Shown: one piece after another, positions 58,023 to 64,000 of the stretch
How positions within the stretch are numbered: the stretch's first letter is position 1
How the letters are laid out: each line of letters begins with the position of its first letter
Assembly (NCBI GenBank): GCA_902492205.1
Contig: CABUKU010000014.1
Location: forward strand, 1 to 64,000
Reading direction: 5' to 3'
Source of the DNA: an uncultured Bacteroides sp.
GTDB lineage: Bacteria; Bacteroidota; Bacteroidia; Bacteroidales; Bacteroidaceae
DNA length: 64,000 bases
Translations under genes and position numbers: made by a program
The notes under the pieces: generated by a model
The model's input: only the letters and a program-made list of their open reading frames with translations
The model's database searches: none
What the model was told of the DNA's origin: nothing

Positions 58023-59081
58023 TTATTTATTCAGCCAAGTAAGTATATCGGGTTCTTGTTCCTGCGGATCAAAGCAAAGACAGTCACCTTTTATATGCAA
58101 AGGATAATCAATGTTATCGGTAAATAACAGACCTGTGCCCAAACCTTGCGGCAGTTGCGGATTCAGCGTAGCACACCACTGGGCAATAGCATTCAATCCG
58201 ATATTCGATTCCAAAGCAGAAGTCACCCACCAGCCTATGTTCCTTTCTCCGGCATAGCGAATCCATTCTTCCGAACCTTGAATACCTCCATGCAAAGAGG
58301 GCTTAAGAATAATGTATTGAGGGCGGACGGTATCAAGCAATTCCTGTTTTCTATGAGGCTCGTTGCAACCGATGAGCTCTTCATCCAAAGCAATAGGTAG
58401 CGGAGTGGAAGCGCATAGTTTTGCCATTTCTTCCCATTGCCCCGCCCGGATAGGCTGTTCTATGGAATGAAGATTCAATGCTGCCAGTTGTTCCAATTTA
58501 TAAGGAGCATCTTCGGGAGTGAAAGCTCCGTTTGCATCTACCCGCAGTTCTATCCGGTCGGCTGTGAAACGTTCACGGATGTGTTTTATCAAACTCAGTT
58601 CGTCATCAAAGTTGATAGCCCCTATTTTTAGCTTGATGCAACGGAAACCGCTCTTCATCTTAGTTTCTATCTGCTCCAACATCTTCTCATACGCACCCAT
58701 CCATATCAAACCATTGATAGGGATTCCGGCTTCTCCACGACTAAAGAAAGTATCCCACAAACGCAAGCTCCCGGCATTCAGGTGTTGCATAGCTGTTTCC
58801 AAACCGAATAACATGGAAGGATAATCACGAAGTGCTTCTTTATCGAGCACCCCGTCATGTTCCAAGCGACGACATGCTTCACGCAACACCGTTTCATAAT
58901 CCGATCTATCATCACAACTCAATACAGGCAGGGGAGCACACTCTCCTACTCCGCACTTTCCCGTGAGCTTATCTTCGAGCACCACATACCACACGTTTCT
59001 TGTGGTATATACTCCGCGCGAAGTCCCCGCAGGTTGCTTGAAGTGCAGTGTGCGGGGAATTATCTTTGTTTGATACGACAT
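58023..59081 (-). CDS. menC: o-Succinylbenzoate synthase
   Basis: A 352-residue enolase-superfamily enzyme making o-succinylbenzoate from SHCHC. Active-site parts: IKLKIG (the KxK pair), RVDANGAF (first metal Asp), HSIEQPI (Glu) and IALDEELIG (Asp), with the second Lys in YIILKPSLHGG. Position between menE and menB confirms the assignment over other muconate-lactonising-type enzymes. 5 bp from menB. Confidence 0.93.
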   Translation of the reverse strand: MSYQTKIIPRTLHFKQPAGTSRGVYTTRNVWYVVLEDKLTGKCGVGECAPLPVLSCDDRSDYETVLREACRRLEHDGVLDKEALRDYPSMLFGLETAMQHLNAGSLRLWDTFFSRGEAGIPINGLIWMGAYEKMLEQIETKMKSGFRCIKLKIGAINFDDELSLIKHIRERFTADRIELRVDANGAFTPEDAPYKLEQLAALNLHSIEQPIRAGQWEEMAKLCASTPLPIALDEELIGCNEPHRKQELLDTVRPQYIILKPSLHGGIQGSEEWIRYAGERNIGWWVTSALESNIGLNAIAQWCATLNPQLPQGLGTGLLFTDNIDYPLHIKGDCLCFDPQEQEPDILTWLNK

Positions 59082-59086
59082 ACAGA

Positions 59087-59908
59087 TTACGGCAACTTAG
59101 GATATTTATTGAAATCGGGTTTACGCTTTTCGAGGAACGCTTTTCCGCCTTCCTGTGCTTCGTCCGTTAAATAATAAAGCATGGTAGCATCTCCGGCAAG
59201 CTCCTGAATGCCTGCTTGTCCGTCGAGTTCGGCATTCAGTCCGGCTTTAATCATGCGGAGTGCCAACGGACTGTGTTGCATCATTGTTTCCGCCCATTCC
59301 ACCACTTCATCTTCCAAACGGTCGAGCGGAACGACTTTATTTACCAATCCCATATCCAATGCTTCCTGTGCGGAATACTGACGGCAAAGAAACCAGATCT
59401 CACGGGCTTTCTTCTGCCCCACGATACGTGCAAGGTAAGACGAACCGAATCCGGCATCAAAGCTACCCACCTTTGGTCCTGTTTGCCCGAAGATTGCATT
59501 CTCCGAAGCAATCGACAGATCGCAAACCACATGAAGCACATGTCCGCCACCAATAGCATACCCGTTTACCATGGCAACAACAGGTTTCGGAAGAGAACGG
59601 ATTTGCTTCTGAACATCGAGCACATTCAAACGGGGAACTCCGTCGGTGCCCACATATCCTCCACGACCTTTTACGTGCATATCCCCACCACTGCAAAATG
59701 CTTTGTCTCCGGCTCCGGTAAGAACTACTACATTAATATCTGCACATTCGCGACAGATGTAAAGCGCATCGCTCATCTCCGAAACTGTTGTCGGGGTGAA
59801 AGCATTACGATAACGTTCGCGGTTAATCGTGATCTTTGCTATACCGTTATAGAAGTCGAAAAGAATCTCCTTGTACTCCTTTATTGTTTTCCATTCTCTC
59901 TGTGCCAT
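59087..59908 (-). CDS. menB: 1,4-Dihydroxy-2-naphthoyl-CoA synthase
   Basis: A 273-residue crotonase-fold enzyme. KITINRERYRNAFTP, FCSGGDMHVKG, the oxyanion loops GYAIGGGHVLHVVCDL and GQTGPKVGSFDAGFGSSYLARIVG, and the C-terminal FLEKRKPDFNKYP are typical of MenB (not of general enoyl-CoA hydratases). It closes the second ring of the naphthoquinone. Tightly packed with menC (5 bp) and menD (4 bp). Confidence 0.96.
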   Translation of the reverse strand: MAQREWKTIKEYKEILFDFYNGIAKITINRERYRNAFTPTTVSEMSDALYICRECADINVVVLTGAGDKAFCSGGDMHVKGRGGYVGTDGVPRLNVLDVQKQIRSLPKPVVAMVNGYAIGGGHVLHVVCDLSIASENAIFGQTGPKVGSFDAGFGSSYLARIVGQKKAREIWFLCRQYSAQEALDMGLVNKVVPLDRLEDEVVEWAETMMQHSPLALRMIKAGLNAELDGQAGIQELAGDATMLYYLTDEAQEGGKAFLEKRKPDFNKYPKLP

Positions 59909-59912
59909 ATCT

Positions 59913-61598
59913 TTATTTATTTTTTAGGTTATGATAATATGCTCTGAATACGTCTGCGCTTATATCCCTGTCTGTCACTACTTCCAACAACATGGGAGTA
60001 CGCTTTTCACTCGTAAAACTGCGGAGAGCTTCTTCCAATTCTTCATTATTACATGCTTTTTGGTAAGGAATGCCCAAGGAAGACGCTACGCCTTCGGCAC
60101 TGGTTTGGTGGGTTGCCGACACATACATCAAAGAGTCCTTTGCATCTTTCAAGCCCGGAATCTGACGGAATATTTCTCCACCGCTGTTATTTATCAGCAG
60201 AATGCGCAGGAAAGGGCTGATATGAGGATTCCATAATCCGTTCATGTCATAGAAGAAACTCAAATCTCCAATGACAAGGAAATTCAGTCTTTCATTCTCA
60301 TCTTCCTCTTCATCGTCCATTCCGGCAGCAAAGCCTACGGCTGTGGACAACGAACCGTCAATGCCACTCGTGCCGCGATTGCAATAAACTTTCGTATGTT
60401 CCGGCAAAGGAAACAACTGGGCATTGCGAACTGCACTGCTGTTTGCCAGATGCAACACACTCCATGCAGGCATCTTCTTAAAGAAAGCCTTCATTACTCC
60501 CAAGTCCGAAAAGCTGAACTTGGTAAATTTCGCCGCCTTTTTGCTGACCGTATCCGAAGACTCACGCCAGTATTGCAAGAATTCTTCACGTGCTTCGGGG
60601 ATGCAGTCTCCTCCATAACAAGGCATAAACACTTCATCCGCATAAGCTTCTATGACTGTGGTCAGGCAACGGAATGTATCTGCAATCTCGCCGTCTACCG
60701 ATACATGCCAGTGCTCCACAGGAGGATTGTCGCGCAAGAACTGTTTCAAACGCTTTGACACAATGTGTCCACCTATGGTTATTATAATATCCGGAGTCAG
60801 GTAGTCATCATCGGGCTGTGCATACAACACTTCATCGAAGTTGGTAATGATACCTTCATACTGTTCGTTTGCCAAATGCTCTGCCAGCACAACAATTCCC
60901 TTATCCGCCAACCTTTTCAATGTAAACCGATCCAAATATGGGAGCTTTTGCTGCCCAATCACCAGCATAATATTCCGCTTCTCTCCGCTATATCTTCTGA
61001 ACAAACCTTGCAACGACTGTATTCCGATACGTTTAATCTTTCGCACCGTCGGTAACTTTTCCCGAGTATATTGAAATAACGGCTCGCTGATGGGGACGTT
61101 TATATGAACAGGTCCGCAACCATGATGGTCTAATTCGAGCAACGCTTCATTAATCAAACGGTTGCAATACCACTCTTCTTCCTCATTGGAAGGCTCAGGC
61201 AGCGTAACCGACTTCCTCACCAACGAACCGAATACCCCGGGTTGGGGAAGCGTTTGTCCGTCCATCTGCCCTATCCACCCCGCAGGGCGGTCTGCCGATA
61301 TAACCAACAAAGGAATCTTTTGATAAAAAGCCTCTGCCACCGCCGAATGAAGATTGAGCAACGCAGTACCCGATGTGCAGCACACCGCAACCGGAAATCC
61401 TGTTTTCTGGGCAAGCCCCAAAGCAAAGAACCCGGCACTACGTTCATCTGTTACCGAATGACATTTAAAGTCCGGGCACGAAACCAACGTGTGAACAATA
61501 GGCGCATTGCGCGAACCGGGACATACAACTACATTCTTTATCCTATGCGCATACATCAGCGCTACCAACTGTAATATGTTATCTTTATCAGAATACAT
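59913..61598 (-). CDS. menD: SEPHCHC synthase (ThDP-dependent)
   Basis: A 561-residue thiamine-diphosphate enzyme of the MenD family, joining 2-oxoglutarate and isochorismate. Typical blocks: VVCPGSRNAPIVHTL, VTDERSAGFFALG with the catalytic Glu, SADRPAGWIGQMDGQT, the ThDP/Mg site GDLSFFYDMNGLW, and LLINNSGGEIFRQIPG near the end. Its start overlaps the menF end by 11 bp and menB follows after 4 bp. Confidence 0.95.
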   Translation of the reverse strand: MYSDKDNILQLVALMYAHRIKNVVVCPGSRNAPIVHTLVSCPDFKCHSVTDERSAGFFALGLAQKTGFPVAVCCTSGTALLNLHSAVAEAFYQKIPLLVISADRPAGWIGQMDGQTLPQPGVFGSLVRKSVTLPEPSNEEEEWYCNRLINEALLELDHHGCGPVHINVPISEPLFQYTREKLPTVRKIKRIGIQSLQGLFRRYSGEKRNIMLVIGQQKLPYLDRFTLKRLADKGIVVLAEHLANEQYEGIITNFDEVLYAQPDDDYLTPDIIITIGGHIVSKRLKQFLRDNPPVEHWHVSVDGEIADTFRCLTTVIEAYADEVFMPCYGGDCIPEAREEFLQYWRESSDTVSKKAAKFTKFSFSDLGVMKAFFKKMPAWSVLHLANSSAVRNAQLFPLPEHTKVYCNRGTSGIDGSLSTAVGFAAGMDDEEEDENERLNFLVIGDLSFFYDMNGLWNPHISPFLRILLINNSGGEIFRQIPGLKDAKDSLMYVSATHQTSAEGVASSLGIPYQKACNNEELEEALRSFTSEKRTPMLLEVVTDRDISADVFRAYYHNLKNK

Positions 61599-62727
61599 TT
61601 TCTTTTGTTATTAGTTTCAACATCGTTTTCATTTTCTCTTGTGTCTCCTTCCATTCGGAATCCACATTCGAAGAAGGCAATATGCCCCCTCCTGCATAGA
61701 TAGTCAGCAAATCCTTACCTATATTCATGCAACGCAGGTTCACATACAAATCTGTCTTTGCGGCAGGTTGCAGCCAACCGATGAATCCGGAATAATATTT
61801 CCGTTCATACCCTTCGTTTTCAGGGATAAATGCAATAGCCTTGTCCTTAGGTATTCCACATACGGCAGGCGTAGGATGCAGCAACTCAAGTACATCCCCC
61901 AGCTTTTCGGGGCAAGGCAAAGTAAAATAGAAATCAGTTTTGAGATGTACCAACTTACCTGCCTGCGCCGTGTATGGGCCTTCTTCCTTAGCCGCAATCT
62001 GCAAAGAGTTCAGTTGCTTGCGTATATATTCCACAACAACCGCTTGTTCGTGCTTGTTCTTCTCACTCCACTCACGCGGGATGCGGTTGTTTTCTATAAA
62101 CATAGTACCCGCCAAAGCTACCGTGTGCCACAGCTCTTTATTTCCCGAAAGCAGAATCTCCGGCGTACTGCCCAACCACAGACCTGTATGGGGAGTATAG
62201 CAAAGATAAACAAACGCACGGGGATAGGATTCGCACGCTTCATTAAAAACATCGGCTACGGGAAGACCTTTTTGCAGTTTACAGTTTAACGGACGTGAGA
62301 GTACAAGTTTCTCGAATTCGCCATTGCGCAGAGGATGAATGAAAGCCTCGAACGCATCGGCATATCGCTCATAATCTTCCAATGTTTCTCCCGCTTCCAC
62401 TTTCCCGGATGCATCATTATCCGATTGCAAGAAAGGTAAGTTCAATTGCGTAATCTTGCCGGACAAATCTTCCCATCCTGTTGCAGAAATATCAGGTTGA
62501 ATGAGAAGTAAGGGACAATCTTCCGTTTGAATGAAAGGAGCAATCACAAAACCACATTCACCATTCAAAGCCGGCATGTTTTCAAAACGCCTGACTTCAC
62601 CCATAGTTTGCACCTTGCAGATTATCTCTTTCTTCCACGGTAATCTGTATATGGCAAAGCTCATTCCTGCCTCTATCAGTGCATTCAGTTGGTTGTTTAT
62701 GTAGGTTTGCTCAATCATTTTATTCAT
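61588..62727 (-). CDS. menF: Isochorismate synthase
   Basis: A 379-residue chorismate-utilising enzyme: isochorismate synthase domain with FEKLVLSRPL, LWLGSTPEILL, the AGTMF and KNKHEQAVVVEYI blocks, and the signature LHPTPAVCGIPKD, then GFIGWLQPAAKTDLYVNLRC with the Mg-binding Glu near DSEWKETQEK. Because the next genes are menD-B-C-E, this is menaquinone MenF rather than a siderophore EntC. The -7 box at 62737-62744 places the RNA start near 62730, so the frame start at 62739 is unlikely; the ATG at 62727 (MNKMIEQ) or 62718 is right. Confidence 0.93.
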   Translation of the reverse strand: MNKMIEQTYINNQLNALIEAGMSFAIYRLPWKKEIICKVQTMGEVRRFENMPALNGECGFVIAPFIQTEDCPLLLIQPDISATGWEDLSGKITQLNLPFLQSDNDASGKVEAGETLEDYERYADAFEAFIHPLRNGEFEKLVLSRPLNCKLQKGLPVADVFNEACESYPRAFVYLCYTPHTGLWLGSTPEILLSGNKELWHTVALAGTMFIENNRIPREWSEKNKHEQAVVVEYIRKQLNSLQIAAKEEGPYTAQAGKLVHLKTDFYFTLPCPEKLGDVLELLHPTPAVCGIPKDKAIAFIPENEGYERKYYSGFIGWLQPAAKTDLYVNLRCMNIGKDLLTIYAGGGILPSSNVDSEWKETQEKMKTMLKLITKENVF

Positions 62728-62736
62728 ATAAGCGTG

Positions 62737-62744
62737 CAAAGGTA
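62737..62744 (-). promoter_or_regulatory. -7 box of the menaquinone operon promoter
   Basis: TACCTTTG on the minus strand matches TAnnTTTG, just upstream of the menF start. Array 2 of the palindromic units begins about 100 bp further upstream. The gap 62728-63087 holds only this box, the array and the terminator at 63018. Confidence 0.6.
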
Positions 62745-62847
62745 GTTATTTTCTGTCACATTACACACCGATGTCAAGCACATTTAAAAGGATAGCTAAG
62801 TGCATTTATGCTTATAAGTAAATCATTTTATCCTTAAACTTATATAA

Positions 62848-62935
62848 CTTGACAACTGTCAATTATTAACTTGACAGTAGTCAATTATATACTTGACAGC
62901 TGTCAAGTTAATAATTGACAGTTGTCAAGTTACTT
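62848..62935. repeat. Array of four 22-bp palindromic units, array 2
   Basis: Units at 62848-62869, 62870-62891, 62892-62913 and 62914-62935, each with TTGACAnnTGTCAA or a near match (the second has GACAGTAGTC). Unit number, unit length and core are the same as in array 1 (42370-42457), while the bases between cores differ. It lies upstream of menF and downstream of the OmpP1-like gene. Confidence 0.9.
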
Positions 62936-63017
62936 AATAAATAGGAGAAACAGACTTAACCATGCTGTATTATTACTTAAGCTCAGCCCATAAAATTGCT
63001 TAGATATAAAAAGAAAA

Positions 63018-63055
63018 AAGCCATGATAAGAGTATGTTAGCTCTTATCATGGCTT
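63018..63055 (-). terminator. Terminator of the OmpP1/FadL-like gene
   Basis: Perfect 15-bp arms AAGCCATGATAAGAG (63018-63032) and CTCTTATCATGGCTT (63041-63055), followed on the minus strand by a T-rich tract. It lies 32 bp past the stop. Confidence 0.92.
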
Positions 63056-63087
63056 AAAAAATTGTATATAATAAAGTGTTTGTTTGC

Positions 63088-64000
63088 TTAGAAGCGATAA
63101 TCTAAACCAATACCGAATACTTTGTTTGTACGGGTGAATACGTCTGTTCCGGGAAATGCTTGCCCGTTATATTTATCCATATTCTTGGTATAATCTTCAT
63201 AATTCGTCCAGAAATAGGCAACATTAATCTTTAAATCTTCTGTTAAATTGAAGCCTGCTCCAAAACCAAACGAATAAGAACTGGTAGTGAAACTCATATC
63301 TGACATATAATCATCTCCCAAACCGTACTTAGTACGTTGCATACCAGCACTCACTTGTGCCCATTTGCAAACATCCCATTCGATACCACCTAAATATTCA
63401 TTGGTACCCTGAGTAAGGAAATCTTGTTTATTGTTTGCCATTTTAGCATGAGTATCAAAGAAGTGATGATAACCCACAGAAGCACGCAATACAGGGAGGA
63501 TTTCGTAAGAAACACCAACTGTCAGCAAGCTCGGAATATCATGAGGAGTATTTACACCGTTCTTAAACAAACCTGTATCATCTACTTTTGTTTTATTCTC
63601 CACGTTTAGTTTTGTGTTGAATTCATACTTCACGCCTACATTCCACTTGTTCATCTTGAAATCAACACCCAAGATCGGAGTAACTCCCCATCCTGTTTGA
63701 TCGCAATCCAAGTTCTTATCGGCAGTTTGTTCTGCAACTCCCGTAGCCGTCTTTGCTAATTCAGTATATTTTGCAGCTTCTACCGTGTTACCAGCAGCCA
63801 AATATGCTGCGGCAGCCTGTGTAGCTTTTTCTGCTGCAGCAGAAAAGTATTTATTCAAGTTCACCATAGTCTCGCCTCCATTTATGTTTGCCTGAATATC
63901 ACGAATATGTCCTTCATATCCATTGCTTACGTAATTCATACGAACCCCGGCAAAAGCAGAAAGATAATCGGTAATCTTATATGTTGCTCCCAACTGAAGA
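63088..64000 (-). CDS. OmpP1/FadL/TodX-type outer-membrane transport protein (partial)
   Basis: At least 301 residues; the frame is open to the window edge, so the N-terminus (signal peptide and plug) is missing. The visible part is a beta-barrel: VGVKYEFNTKLNVENKTK, DIPSLLTVGVSYEILPVLRASVGYHHFFD, SFGFGAGFNLTEDLKINVAYFWTNYEDY, and the C-terminal GIGLDYRF. FadL-type proteins pass long-chain fatty acids and other hydrophobic compounds across the outer membrane. An Ala-rich insert (EKATQAAAAYLAAGNTVEAAKY) lies in one extracellular loop. Confidence 0.85.
   Translation of the reverse strand, partial: LQLGATYKITDYLSAFAGVRMNYVSNGYEGHIRDIQANINGGETMVNLNKYFSAAAEKATQAAAAYLAAGNTVEAAKYTELAKTATGVAEQTADKNLDCDQTGWGVTPILGVDFKMNKWNVGVKYEFNTKLNVENKTKVDDTGLFKNGVNTPHDIPSLLTVGVSYEILPVLRASVGYHHFFDTHAKMANNKQDFLTQGTNEYLGGIEWDVCKWAQVSAGMQRTKYGLGDDYMSDMSFTTSSYSFGFGAGFNLTEDLKINVAYFWTNYEDYTKNMDKYNGQAFPGTDVFTRTNKVFGIGLDYRF

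Noticed and set aside
61588..62727. Isochorismate synthase as a siderophore (EntC) gene
   Set aside because: It overlaps menD and heads a full men operon; no siderophore genes are nearby.
1..64000. tRNA or rRNA genes
   Set aside because: No cloverleaf-like sequence or rRNA segment was noticed in any intergenic gap; a covariance-model scan would be needed to be certain.

Overview
This 64 kb window looks like the chromosome of a gut Bacteroidales bacterium, most likely Bacteroides or a close relative. The signs are promoters of the Bacteroidetes type (-7 box TAnnTTTG), an UpxY/UpxZ capsule regulator pair, an FimA/Mfa-type (type V) fimbrial operon, SusD-free but OmpP1/FadL-, C69-, M16- and tricorn-type cell-envelope genes, and a split menaquinone operon with a HAD-hotdog fusion. 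No rRNA, tRNA, CRISPR array or transposase gene was seen. All family calls are from reading the sequence; no database search was run.

Layout. (1) 1-1663: the 3' end of an endolysin-like amidase gene, then upxZ and upxY on the minus strand, behind a promoter segment flanked by 15-bp inverted repeats. The promoter now points away from upxY (predicted OFF). (2) 1664-15386: rhuM, nudC and a tricorn-like protease in one tightly overlapping chain; then a guanidinium-type SMR exporter, phosphoglucomutase, C69 and M23 peptidases, a RloA/RloB-type defence pair and a glutathione peroxidase. (3) 15569-23871: a complete fimbrial operon behind a second predicted invertible segment (21-bp inverted repeats). 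(4) 23934-32612: an accessory island with two small ORFs joined by a slippery A8 run, an AbiE-like toxin-antitoxin pair, and a VirE/DUF3987 primase-like gene - DUF4248 - HU - small peptide - amidase module. A very AT-rich NACHT STAND ATPase, probably an anti-phage gene, sits inside this module.

(5) 32709-53654: mostly core genes: alanine dehydrogenase, nitronate monooxygenase/FabK-like enzyme, an ECF sigma factor with a membrane-anchored beta-barrel partner, nadC, rlmH, a GH13 lipoprotein, PepD, Skp/OmpH, YitT, an M16 protease, a DivIC-like protein, dnaX and a PagL-like lipid A deacylase. (6) 53722-62727: queuosine genes (queF, queC, precursor transporter) and a menaquinone operon menF-menD-menB-menC-menE-(HAD-thioesterase), followed by the cut end of an OmpP1/FadL porin.

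The most unusual signals are non-coding: two invertible promoters with no recombinase gene in view; four copies of a GTCATTGCC...GGCAATGAC hairpin tied to the capsule/amidase modules; a 41-bp inverted repeat built from TACCGACA iterons, one copy inside the primase-like gene and one just after its stop; two arrays of exactly four 22-bp palindromic units 20 kb apart; and BIME-like paired REP hairpins.
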